This document shows, piece by piece, positions 24,001 through 34,907 of a stretch of 64,000 nt of DNA; the stretch's first letter is position 1, and every line of letters begins with the position of its first letter. The stretch covers positions 319,280,144-319,344,143 of the forward strand of contig CM022302.1 in the NCBI GenBank assembly GCA_011799875.1. Direction: 5' to 3'. The notes under the pieces are model-generated. The model was given only the letters and a program-made list of their open reading frames with translations. It did no database searches and was not told where the DNA came from. The DNA is from Thinopyrum elongatum (Eukaryota; Streptophyta; Magnoliopsida; Poales; Poaceae). Both the position numbers and the translations under genes were made by a program.

Positions 24001-24708
24001 TCTACAAATTGTTGTGTCTCTGCTATCGGCGAAAGAGATACCGAGTATTATGGAAGAGTTGAAGCAATTTATGAACTTCTATTCTATGGTGCCAACCCAC
24101 CGAACGTCGTAGTCTTCAAATGTTATTGGTTCCAGCCGAAGGAGACTAGAAGGACTCATGAACATCTAGGGCTAGTCGAAATCAAACAAAGCACCCATTT
24201 GAATGTTCCCGATGTCTATATTACGGCTCAACAGGCGACCCAAGTTTTCTATCTACCGTGGGCCTGCCAAAGTGATCCAAATCTCAAAGGTTGGGATGTC
24301 GTTTATGAAGTGCCGCCACATGTTAGACCACCTCCCCCCAATGAAGAGGATTATGAACCTCACATTAACCCAGACACATATGAAGGAGAATTCTTCCAAG
24401 AAACACGTCTTTCCAAAAAACGTTTCAAGAACCGCTCTACTTCACCCCAGAACATTAAAGTAGACAGCGGCAGTGAATCCGAGCCTGAGCCGGAACAAGA
24501 AGAGCCAGAACAAGAAGAGGTTATTGCTGCGGATGACCTGTCAAAGCTTGACCGATTACGTACATGAGGCCTTCCACATGTTGATGCATTTATTGATGAT
24601 GATGAGCACGTCATTACTGATAGTGATGATGATGATGCATTTATTGACCCCGAAGCATATATAGACGATGATGATGATGCATTTATTAATGATGACGATG
24701 AAGATTAA
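21037..24708 (+). pseudogene. TNP2-type CACTA transposase, two premature stops
   Basis: Three exons: 21037-23588, 23662-23782 and 23860-24708, with GT-AG borders and compatible phases. The N-terminal part (codons about 1-80) is the transposase-associated region with WCPCVCC. Then comes the Transposase_21 core, with CPVCQSSRY, ISTDGFNVFG, CPTCKAALEF and DVMHTEKNVGEALFGTLF. The C-terminal part has a DUF4216-like segment (VVFKCYWF) and an acidic tail. The protein would cut the element ends in the nucleus. TAG at 21595-21597 (codon 187) and TGA at 24565-24567 interrupt an otherwise continuous frame. The ATG follows AGGCAAG and precedes the conserved start. Confidence 0.9.
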
Positions 24709-24905
24709 TATTACAGTTCATGTCAGGTATTCAATTATTATTATGTACATATATATTATTAATTAGTTCATGTTAGGTATTCAATTTTTTATTATGTTCA
24801 TGGTGATGATACACTAAAATTATATACATATTATTCATGTCAGGTATTCATTCTTTATATGTTGTACTAATTTCGTTTACTCTTTGTCATTGCAGGTGTT
24901 GACAG

Positions 24906-27447
24906 ATGGTGGGCGCGGGTCGAGAGCGCTCCGAGGCTCCTTCCTCGACGCGTGGTGGGAGGGGTAGTTCCATTCCACCCCAGAGCCTCCGGAGAGCGCT
25001 GGATCTTGATATGCAGACACCACCGGCGGTCGCTTCTTCTTCGGCTGGGAGAGGTCGGGGGGGGGGGGGGGGGGGGGGGGAAGAAGGCTGCTAGAGGTGG
25101 ACGTGGCGGCGGGCGAGGTAGTAAGGCTGCTGCTACACCTTCCTCGCCGCCACCCCCAGCTGATTCACCCGACCACAGGAGTGCTCCGTCGGAGATGGAG
25201 CCGCCTGAGGTGGAGCCATCTCGGACTCCGGTCCACGAGCCTCGGGGCGACGAGCCTATGGCAAACGCGCCTACGGCCGACGAGCCTTGGGCCGACGAGC
25301 GTCGGGCCGCCGAGCCTTTGTCCCGCGAGACTCCGTCCCACAAGACTCCGGAGCTCAGCAGGGATCATGTTGAGTCACAGCAGAACCCTTTGGAGGACTC
25401 GCCGGAGTCGAGTGGCCGTGCTGAGGGTGGCTATAGCTCTGATAGCTATAGCGAGGGTGAGTGGGTTGAGGGGCACAAAGTCTACCAGCGTGGTGGTACA
25501 AAGCTCCCTGACACCCCGGCGCCCCCCGACCAGAGGTGGTTGATTGCGCCTAGCGGGGAGAAGTAAGTGCATTTACTCTTTTTTAACCTTTTGTCTTCAT
25601 GTTTCTTCGAATATCTAATGCGTTGGCCTTGTCATACTGCAGGTCTTGGACACACGAGCCGAATGTCCGCAAGCCCAACAGTGTCCTTGGTGTGATTTGT
25701 CGCCAGAGCTTCCCGGGGTGGGTCACGTTGCCCGGTGAGGGCCGGGTTCGAGAGCTCAGAATGACCTGGGAGCACTACTTGGCTGCCCCGGCGCCGCCGG
25801 GGCATAGGATCGGCGATGTTGAGTGCCACACGGTCGCCGACATTGTGATCCAGACATTTTGGGTAATTTCTCCTTTGCCGTCTACGTTGTGTTTTCTTCT
25901 TTGATTGGCAACCCTAGGGATTGTACTAATCTGTGTTTTCTTGTTTGATTGCAGACCTTCTACAGGTGTGCTGAGGGACAGGAGGAGGCCGCGGCTCGGG
26001 TTATCGACACTGAGTGCAGGTGCCTACTTCAAAACTTTCGGCACAAGGCTCGGACGCAGGCTGTTCGAGACTACTTCGCCTCGGCTGGTATTAGGAGGAA
26101 AAAAGGGAAGTGCCGTGTCAAGTATCTGAGTAAGGAGAAGTACATGAAAGTAATTACCTATTCTTAAGGCCTTGTACTTAGTTTCCTTGATTTGATTCGT
26201 AGGCGTAGCGCTCAAATTTCTCTTGCTTAACTTAGGTGCCCCCGAGATGGTGTGCGGATAGGATGGACTATTGGAAGGCGTTGGTGGAAGAGTGGTGCAC
26301 TCCTGAATGGCGCTCCGTCCACGACACTGCAAAGAACAAGCGTGCCCAAATGAAAGGTGTCCCACACCATCTAGGCAGCGTCAACCTACGTCAGTTCAGG
26401 GAAAACTGGGTATGTGGTTTGCTTCATGATTCATGCAAATTCATTCTTCATGCTAGCCTGAGCCCTTAACTAATACTCTATTCCTCTCTTTTAGGCGCGA
26501 CACAACAAGGCTCCAGTGCCAGAGCTGTTCGACCTCTATGCCATGTCCAATACTGCCTCGTACAAGAAGGCCAAGGCATTCTCTGAGTCTGACCTCGATG
26601 ATCCAGAGAAATTCACCAACCCCACCTCCCACCACAAGCTTGTGATGTACAGAGACCACGGGAAGGCGAGGAAAGGGCCGGACTTTAACTCGAGCCAACC
26701 TCTTGATCCAGAGCTGGTGATGATATCTGGTGGCGGGAGGTCCCATGGCTCGTTAGCCATTGGGAATGGACTGATACATTCTAGTAGCACTCTCCCGCAG
26801 ATCAAGAAGCGCCAGACCAGCTCCGATCCTGAGATATTGCCTCGTGCACGGCCAGTGGAGCTCCAATTCAAGGTTAGTTATACGGAATTAGATACCTTTC
26901 CTCCATTACATTGTGTGTGTGGCCGTCGATTATTACAATGCTAAAGAGTGGTGTTGCAGGCTGCTATTGAGGCAGAGAGAGCAAAGACCCAGGCTGCTAT
27001 TGAGGAAGAGAGAGCGAACACGCAGGCGCTTCTAGCGGAGAGGGACCGGCAGACAGCTAAGCTATTGGAGGAGGAGAGGAACCGGAACATGATGGCTACC
27101 CGGGCCCTATACGAGATGTTCGCGGTAATTTTCTTTTGCATGTTAGCCAAATCATGCACGTAATGTTCCTTACATTAGTATCTAATATGACTGACTCGTC
27201 AAAACCAAATGTGCAGACCATGTGCGAGAAGACCGGCACGACTCCTCCGGCGATGCCAGACATTGTTCCGGCGGGCACGGTGAGTTTCATTTGAATGGTC
27301 ATTAGTTACTAGTCTTCACATTTGAGTTGCATCATGCTAACGATACATTGGAAATGATCTTTGGTGCAGCATAACTCCCGACAAGCATCGACCGATGCTT
27401 CTCCGTCTGCCACTGGCGCGACCGGTCCTACAGCTACACCTCCTTGA
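24906..27447 (+). CDS. Second CACTA gene (TNP1/TNPA-like, coiled-coil), 8 exons, one frameshift
   Basis: Eight exons fit canonical GT-AG borders with compatible phases: 24906-25562, 25643-25862, 25955-26149, 26236-26409, 26495-26872, 26960-27124, 27217-27279 and 27370-27447. The product has a Gly/Pro/acidic N-terminus, a plant transposase (Ptta/En/Spm) type middle with WEHYL, FRHKARTQAVRDYF and WRSVHDTAKNKRAQ, a Glu/Arg-rich coiled coil (exon 6) and a short tail. This is the partner class that binds subterminal repeats. A run of 24 G at 25057-25080 puts exon 1 out of frame by one base; length variation or an assembly error there would decide whether it is functional. Confidence 0.85.
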
Positions 27448-27960
27448 TGACGGTAAGTTTTCCCAAGTGTTTAGCTTAACAAATGCATACTTAGCTTAAG
27501 AAATGACCTAGTCGTGTGCCTTTGGTAGCCTTCCATACAGGGAAATGCCTCCTAGTGCTTCCACTGAGCCATGGTAGTTCGCTACTGCTCCGGAACACAT
27601 GGATTGACCGGCATGTGTCCTTCTTTGCTCCTGTGTCTGTCCCTACGGGGAAATGTCACGCGGTGTATCACCGAAGTCCTTGTAGCTTGCTACGACTTGG
27701 TTGCACTTGCTGATAACCGACACGTGCATTGCTGGGTCATGTATGCCTGTCCCTGTACGTTTGTGCCACCTTGGTTCTATGACTAGTCATGTCGGCCCGG
27801 GTTCTCTGCCATATGGATACTAGCGACATAATCATATACTTAGCATTTTTTCCTCCAAAATGACTCAATATGCTTAGCTAGCTCAAAAATGACATAATAA
27901 GCTTAATTAGCTCAAAAATGACCTATTTAACCTAGGATAGCTCTAAAATGACCTATACTT
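27448..27960. other. 3' region of the second CACTA gene
   Basis: Non-coding stretch after the stop codon, becoming rich in the phrases AAAATGACCTA and TTAGCTC towards the minisatellite. The small plus frames at 27516-27786 have no recognisable motif. It probably contains the 3' untranslated region and poly-A site. Confidence 0.4.
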
Positions 27961-28500
27961 AGCATTTATTCCTCCAAAATGACTTAATATGCTCCAAAAT
28001 GACCTATGTAGCTCCAAAATGACTTAATATGCTCCAAAATGACCTATTTAGCTCCAAAATGACTTAATATGCTCCAAAATGACCTATTTAGCTCCAAAAT
28101 GACTTAATATGCTCCAAAATGACCTATTTAGCTCCAAAATGAGTTAATATGCTCCAAAATGACTTAATATGCTCCAAAATGACCTATTTTGCATATTAAG
28201 TCATTTTGGAGCATATTAAGTCATTTTGGAGCATATTAAGTCATTTAGTAGCATATTAAGTCATTTTGGAGCATATTAAGTCATTTTGGAGCATATTAAG
28301 TCATTTAGCTCCAAAATGACCTATTTAGCTCCAAAATGACTTAATATGCTCCAAAATGACCTATTTAGCTCCAAAATGACTTAATATGCTCCAAAATGAC
28401 CTATTTAGCTCCAAAATGACTTAATATGCTCCAAAATGACCTATTTAGCTCCAAAATGACTTAATATTCTCCAAAATGACCTATACTTAGCTTATTTAGT
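27961..28500. repeat. 20/40-bp minisatellite with an inverted block
   Basis: Alternating 20-bp units GCTCCAAAATGACTTAATAT and GCTCCAAAATGACCTATTTA form a 40-bp dimer repeat. At 28191-28307 the array flips and consists of about six reverse-complement copies of the first unit only; the forward dimer then resumes. The array lies between the second gene and the 3' subterminal array of the CACTA. Confidence 0.9.
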
Positions 28501-29037
28501 TCATTTATGACATACTTAGCCTATTTAGGTCAAAAATGGCCTATTTAACTAGGTTAGCTCTAAAATGACACAAGTAAGCAATAAGAAGAAGAAAAAGAAA
28601 GAGAAGAAAAATTCTGCTTCTTTTTCTTCTTCTTCTTCTTCTTCTTCTAGTCTTCTTCTTCTTGTTCTTCTAACTTTCTTCTTTCCCATTTTGCAGATTT
28701 GCTTCAGATCACGGAAGCTTGCGTTGGAGTCTACTCTTCTCCTTGTCCTTCCTTTTTGTTTTGATTTTGTAGGATGAACAATTTGAAACTTGCTACGTAT
28801 ATATGTATGGATGGTGGCTATATTCTATATGGACCTTTTGCTGAATTGTTGGATATGTTGGACTTTTCATTTGGTGTATATATGTGTTGGATGATGATAT
28901 ATGTGTTGGTTATGTTGGATGATCCATATGGCAGGGATATGTTGGCTATATGTACTTGTTGAAATATTATGAAATGAATATATATATATCTGTGAAATTG
29001 ATTGAATTTAAGAAAAAACAGGGGCTATATAGCCAAT
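28501..29037. other. AT-rich CACTA 3' spacer with TTC microsatellite
   Basis: Holds a TCT/TTC microsatellite (about 28617-28678) preceded by an A/G-rich run, followed by AT-rich sequence with TATATATG phrases. ORFs such as 28774-28962 are composed of ATGTTGGAT-like repeats and are not supported as genes. Confidence 0.5.
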
Positions 29038-29508
29038 TTACCGTCTGCTAGCAGACGGCAAAGGGGTGTGCCGTCTGCTAGCAGATGGCAAATAGGCCAC
29101 ATGGCAGCAGACTGTTCAACCTGGGCTGGCCTCTTTGGCTTCTTTGCCGTCTGCTAGCAGACGGCAAAGAAGCTAAGGTCTTTGCCATCTGCTGGCAGAT
29201 GGCAAAGAAGCAAGGTCTTTGCCGTCTGCCAGCAGACGGCAAAGAAGCAAAGGTCTTTGCCGTCTGCTGGCAGACGGCAAAGAGCGCCGTTAGCCCCCTA
29301 ACGGGGCTGTTACCTTTTTTGTGCCGTCCACAAGCTTTGCCGTCTGCAGACGGCAAAGAACTTTCCTTCTTTGCCGTCCGCCAGCAGACGGCAAAGCGGC
29401 CTTTACCGGCATCAGTTCAGCCGGAGTGTTTGCCGTCTGCTAGCGGACGGCAAAGCCTTTGCCGTCCGCCAAGCATGCCTTTGCCGTCTGCTATGGCAGA
29501 CGGCAAAG
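29038..29508. repeat. 3' subterminal array of palindromic sites
   Basis: About ten copies of the same palindrome as at the 5' end (half-sites CTTTGCCGTCTGCT and AGCAGACGGCAAAG, some perfect, some with ATCT for GTCT). Because each site is self-complementary, orientation at the two ends is equivalent. Confidence 0.85.
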
Positions 29509-29589
29509 CAGCTGATTCCAGTAGTGTTCATATTGATCTTGGGTGATCGTAGGTTCAAATTTTTTTGTTTTCTATTATGTTTCCTAACA

Positions 29590-31034
29590 GTGGCATCATG
29601 AGCGGTTTTATGAGTAGATGTAGGTTGCGATGTAGATCACATGTGATTGTGAGGGTTGATGTTCTTGCTATGCTTCCCTCGAGTGTTACCTCGATTCAAT
29701 TCATCGAAAACATGGTGTCGCTTCTTACAAGGTTCTGACAATTGATCGGCTCTGGCTGTCGATGATCTGCTAACAGTTCCTTGGGCTTCACCATAGTTGA
29801 GAATAGTGAACTGTCGCATACACAAGAGGGTGCCGAAGATGGATGATCTTCTAGGGGGTCACGCGTATTGACGAAGTTTAGTGTGGGGCTAGAGATTTTT
29901 TTATCAAGTCTCTTGTTTCACACACCCCGAAACTTAATCTAGCATCAAGAGTCATCACCTTAATTGTGGACATAGGTAGCTAGTGTTACTTGTTAAAACT
30001 GGTTAACCATGTAACTTCAATTTTGCTAAAACCGATTAGAGGATGTCTAACTTTGTTTTGCAGGGTATGCATATGATGTGGTATAGCCTTCATCATAATA
30101 ATGAGTTTATGTATGAGATGGTTATATGTTGTAATGTTTAGTGGCCTGCGTGTCACGGCATGATGGCCGGAGCCACGAGATTTTAACGTTAATGTAAATA
30201 TCATAGAGATAGCCTACATACAGGTGACGATGGCAAACCATACATGAAGGACCCCGGCGAGGAGAAGGTGTACAAGATGCAGGACGAGGAGCTATAATTT
30301 CGTGCCATGGCGGAATTTCTGAATTTGGTGCCACAACAACATTTTCTGAAACAATCGCCATGGCAACAATTTCTGAAATTGCGCCACGACAATGTTTTGA
30401 AACGGTTGCCACAACAACAAAATAATGGCCATCACGACGCTTCAACTGGAGATTGAAGATGATCATGAAGATTTCCGGCGCCCCCGGCTATACCATATCA
30501 TGCTTTTATGAATTGTGTGAGATGTTTATCCCTTTTGTTTTTTGCACCCTTTGATTGCACAGTACTCAATTATTAGGGTGATCTCTCACAGTAAATACAA
30601 AGTAAAAGGTGCTCTTCCTAGTGCTGCAACCATCTACGACATTCTAGCATCTCGAAGTTCGTCATGTCCACATGAGTTCAAATGAGATGAGAGATGTAAG
30701 ACGAAGATGGTCAGACCATATGTGCAGATAGCACTTGGTTGTCTTGAAGTTCTAGCAGAATTGTTCTGAACTCGAAGCACATGGCATCAGAAGATGAACA
30801 AGAGTCATATGGTGATATGATCGACAATAGGTTGCTCACCAGTCAAAATTCTCGTTAGTAGTGATGTCCACATCAATGGCTGAGAATTAGATTTGGATCT
30901 TGAATCACTCACTATTAATTATGAGAGATATTAATTTGAGTGGAGTGCACTTCATATTGTTTAAATTATAACAACTTAGTGCAAGGTTTAGTTATGATAA
31001 TGTCTAAATAATTTTGTGTCTATTGTTGTAATTA
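29590..31034 (+). other. Copia primer site and leader
   Basis: Begins GTGGCATCATGAGCGG right after the LTR, a diverged form of the usual TGGTATCAGAGC site. The leader is non-coding, with a tract of related CCACAACAAC and TTTCTGAAA phrases (30310-30430) that are imperfectly repeated. The minus frames here are chance. Confidence 0.65.
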
Positions 31035-31430
31035 ATGGCTCGCAATATGTTCAACTTACTCCCTATGTTAGAGAAAGAAAAGTTGGCTGCTATTGGTGAA
31101 AACTATGCGGATTGGATCTGGAACCTGAGATTTGTTCTCAGGAGTACTAAGGAGTATGTGCTGGATCAACCACTAGGTGATGCTCCAGAAAAGGATGCAA
31201 CACTAGAAGAAGTTGTTGCTTACGCTACTCAATTGATGACTACGATTCAGTCCAGTGCCTCATGTTAACTTGCATGAATCCTGATCTACAGAAGCGTTTT
31301 TAACGATCCACTACTCAATTCATAATTGCGTCACTAGAATTTGTGTACAAGAAACAGGCAAGGACCGAATGTTTTGATTTAACCAAAGCCTTGATTGAAT
31401 GCAAGATGAAAGAGGTTCCTCAATGAGTGA
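31035..31430 (+). pseudogene. copia gag start, truncated
   Basis: The frame 31035-31268 (77 codons) begins MARNMFNLLPMLEKEKLAAI with WIWNLRFVLRSTKEYVL, the N-terminus of Angela-type gag. Beyond the stop, recognisable gag (CMNPDLQKRF, ECKMKE) continues in shifted frames to about 31430, then the element is cut. It is clearly non-functional. Confidence 0.75.
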
Positions 31431-31509
31431 GAATATAGTAAAGCTTGTTGGCTATGTTGATAGGTTGGCTTCTCTAGCATTTGCATTCCACCAACACTCG
31501 ATACAGATA

Positions 31510-34500
31510 TGTAACACCCCTATATAATGAGCTACAGTAACCTCTCTGATTAAGCTAAGTCATTTTGCTAAATAGTGCTTGATCATCTTTTGATCCAAAT
31601 CTCATATCAAATTCCACTTTGAATTAAATCCAAATTATAAGTGAAATTAAGAAATTCGCAAACATGAAAACTAAAATTATCATATTGTTGCAATTAATCC
31701 ATGTTTAATTATGGTGGAGAAACCAACATTTTATAAAGTTGTTTGATACCCTAAAACAATTAAAACAGAGGTCAAAGCAATAATTTAATTGCTTTTAAAA
31801 TTATAAAATTTCCAAACTAACTTATTTAAATGCCAAACTTTTTGTGGCAGTGGCTTAATTTATAGCACTAATTATGGTGCAAGTTTTATATTTTAGAAAA
31901 CTAAATTACCTTTTAAAATAAATATAAAACAGAAACAATAAAAATAAAACAGAAATAAAAAGAAAAGAAAAAGAAAAGGCCCCCTGTTCCCCCTGGGCCT
32001 TGGCCCAGCCTAGCGACCTCACCGGTCATCCCCCACCTCTATAGTGGGGCGGCCGAGTGCCCGCGCCCGATGGTCGCCGCCCCCGCCGGGGGAAGGATAA
32101 GGGAGCCACCTCCCCCCGACGCCTCGAGCTCCTCCCCTCCACCCACCACTTCCCCCTCGCTCTCCCTCTCGCCCCTCTCCCCTCCTCCAGATCCGTAGCA
32201 CCCGAGCGCCTCTATCACCGCCCGCCGCCGTCCACCGCGGTGCCCGCCGCCCGTCGTCATCCACCGTGGCGTCCGCTGCCCCCGTCCCTCTCCGAATCGT
32301 TCCGCCGGCTTCGACCTCGTCTCCTGCCCCCACCAACTATAGCCCGGAGCCCCTGGACCATCCTCTACCGTGCCATCTGCTTCCTCTACTCTGCCGGCGA
32401 GCTCCCTCAACTCCGACCACCCCGCTGCTACTAAGCCTCCGCCGGGCCTCCTTGTGCCCCTCGGTGAGCACTGCGCCTCCCCCTCCGAATTTCCCCTTAC
32501 TCCGTAGCCCCTAGCCACCACAACCTCCATGGCCAAGCCAGCCGCCGCCGCTAGCTCCGCAACCGTGCACACCGCTGCTACCGCTTGCGTCCGAGCCCAC
32601 AGACGCGCTCCTGGACCTCCCAGGAAGCCAACGCCACCTTCGGCTCCTCCCCCTGTCCCCCTAGCACCGATTGTCATGGCGCCTAATTTCGGCCTCCACC
32701 TCGCTCGTCACCGGTGCCCTTGCCGGCCGCCCCAGGGCGAACCATCACCACCTCTCGACGCGCCTCGACACGTCGGTCCTGTTGCACCTAAGCGCGCACC
32801 GAACCGTGGCCTATGGCCCGTTCCCGACGGTCACCCGAGCGACCCCGCCGAGCTCGTGGTCGTCGGAGCACCCCCACCGGCGCGCCACTACGCCCAGGGT
32901 CACTGCCTCATGGGCCTTAGTGGTTAGCTGTACTAACCACCCCCTCTAACCCACTGATGAGCAGGCCCCCTGCCACTAATTAGATTAGTTTAAAACTAAA
33001 CTCTGTTAATTAGGATATTCACTGATAGCCCGGCCCCACCACTTAATTAGATTAAGTAGGTTTAGTTAAAACCTGTTTAACACATGTCTCACTGACCAGT
33101 GGGGTCTACTGGTCAGGTTTGACCGCAAATTGTTGACTGCTGACTAGGCTGCTGACTCAGCTCCCTGGCTCCACCAGTCAGCCTCTGCTGACTAGGCAGT
33201 TGACCCAGTCAACTAGGCCCCACTGTCAGCCTCTATTGCACATTTCTGGGTACAGTTCTCTGTACCCATAGCATTTACTATTTAATATATTTTCGAATTA
33301 ATTTAAATAATAATAATTTCAGAAATGTTTATATCTGTGAAAAATCATATAAAATAATCTATAAGTCAGATGAAAATAATTTATATATGAAAATTGCTCA
33401 GAAAAATATGACGAATCCGAATATGCAATCCACTCATCTGTCAAATGCCTCTAACATGATGAACATGGATCCTTCCCCTCCGATTTATCTGTCCGAAAAC
33501 TGGCAAACGCCAGGAAAACATTCCTAGATGTTTTCCCGCTTCGTCTGTATCGCGTAGCACTGCGTTAGGTCACCCCTAGTGCTGCATATTGCCATGTCAT
33601 GCATCGTGATGCATTTGGTTGCTTTATATTTATTGTTTCTTCCCCCTCTTCTCTCCGGTAGACATCGAGACTGACACTGCTACCATGTACAACTATGCCC
33701 CCGACGTCCAGCCACTTGCAACAGAGCTTCCAGGCAAGCAAAACCCCCTTGATCATTCCTATATCGCCCATTTCCTTCTCTATCATGCTTGCATTAGAAT
33801 TTGCTACTGTATCTGTTTGATCCTATTCTGATGCATTGCCTGATTTTGTAACCTACTATTGTTACCTACCTGCTTATCCTATATGCTTAGTATAGGTTGG
33901 TTAGTGATCCACCAGTGACCGCTCACCTTGTTCCTGTTGCCCCTCGTTTATGATCGATGACTCGATCAATGTGATGGATGTCCAGAGCCCGACACATCAA
34001 CTCACACCCCCCTTAGTTGCACGACTTTGCAGAGTTACTATCGAGTGCCAAGGGTGATACCTCGTATAGCACTTCTGATGAGATCTCTGTAGTGTAGTTA
34101 ATCGGTCATGGTCTAAGGAGGGTGATTCCTCCTTCACCACTCCCGATAATGACTCTGTCGTGCAACATCTCAAGTGTGAACCCTCGAGGGTGATTCCTCC
34201 AAGTTCACCTTGACAGTTACATCATGTGGAATCCATTGAGGGTTATCCCTCAGATTCCCTCTTAGTGTTATGGACACACGGTTACTTTGACTTTACCCCA
34301 GAACCATGTTGAAGTCGGGTCGGCCCCGAGTGGTACCCGTGAGAGAAATGTGAAGCCGGGTTGACCGTGAGGGTACCTGCGAGTGATGTGGAGTCGGACC
34401 TGGAGGGTACCCACGAGATAACTACGCGGCACGGCCGGGCATTCTTAGCCCTTGTCGTAAGTCCGTGAGACGGGGCAACGGGACCACAGATCGTGGATCA

Positions 34501-34902
34501 TTTATCATCTCCGTGTGCTCCCAAGACACTGACAGTTTGGATATGTGATCCGACTAGGCCTATAGCCTCTTCGCACTGACCACCATGCGGGAATAAGTAT
34601 GGGCACTCTGCTTCGTACGATTCTTTCGAAAGCTCACTGACCTCAGTGGTTTAGCTGCATGCGCCCGGGTGGTCCGCATAAGCACCTACTTTGTATAAAG
34701 AGGTAGCCAGGACTGATCCTGGCCGTCCTTGCAATGCGCAAGATTGCAAAGGACGATTGGCCCATGACCCCTTCGCATTTAGGATGTAGAGCGGTGTGCT
34801 GCCCACTCTGTTGAGCCTAGGTAGGACTACGACGTGTCGATCAGCCGAGGCCGGGCATGACCCAGGAAAGTGTGTTCGGCCGGAGTTAATCGAGCGTGTT
34901 GT
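31510..34902 (+). repeat. Gypsy LTR (outer, left piece)
   Basis: Starts TGTAACACCCC at the truncated end of the copia element. It is AT-rich first, then GC-rich (32000-32900), then mixed, and is colinear with but clearly diverged from the LTRs of the intact gypsy. It was split by that gypsy at GTAAG (34903-34907) and resumes at 47819. No internal domain of its own is visible. ORFs at 32039-32949 on both strands reflect GC-rich composition. Two short exon-like segments are listed separately. Confidence 0.8.
33662..33733 (+). CDS. Putative LTR exon N, outer gypsy LTR
   Basis: A 72-base segment after a pyrimidine-rich acceptor (CTTCTCTCCGGTAG), ending in CCAG before a GC-type donor GCAAGC. It encodes an acidic stretch beginning D-I-E-T-D. 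Its position, borders and phase match the 75-base exon in the intact gypsy LTRs (36939-37013). Whether it is spliced is inference. Confidence 0.4.
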
Positions 34903-34907
34903 GTAAG
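34903..34907 (+). repeat. Target-site duplication GTAAG, left
   Basis: GTAAG immediately precedes the 5' LTR start and recurs immediately after the 3' LTR (47814-47818). Confidence 0.95.

Larger units (their letters stand above)
18000..29526 (+). mobile_element. CACTA (En/Spm) DNA transposon, 11.5 kb
   Basis: Ends are CACTACTGGAATCAG on the left and its complement CTGATTCCAGTAGTG on the right, with a 3-bp duplication TTC on both sides (17997-17999, 29527-29529). Both ends carry subterminal arrays of a palindromic site. Inside are two plus-strand genes: a TNP2-type transposase (21037-24708) and a second multi-exon gene (24906-27447). It sits in the copia LTR. The transposase is broken, so this copy could move only with help from elsewhere. 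Confidence 0.95.
14706..29589 (+). repeat. 5' LTR of the Angela-like copia (interrupted)
   Basis: Three LTR pieces: 14706-15418, 16957-17999 and 29527-29589. Each junction is explained by an insertion with matching duplication (GATAC; TTC). The second piece carries a likely core promoter, CTATATATACT near 17620-17632, preceded by a CT/GC-rich region. The last piece ends in CCTAACA. Confidence 0.85.
14706..31509 (+). mobile_element. Angela/Maximus-like copia, 3'-truncated, with nested insertions
   Basis: The start TGTTGGAAATATGCCCTAGA is the hallmark of the abundant Angela/WIS/Maximus copia group of Triticeae. The 5' LTR ends at 29589 with TAACA and is followed by a primer-site-like sequence, leader and the start of gag. 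The element is cut at 31509 by a gypsy LTR, so pol and the 3' LTR are absent. Subtracting the two nested insertions leaves an LTR of about 1.8 kb, the expected size for this group. Confidence 0.85.

Noticed and set aside
32039..32949. Overlapping ORFs in the outer gypsy LTR
   Set aside because: Same composition artefact; no domain and frames on both strands.
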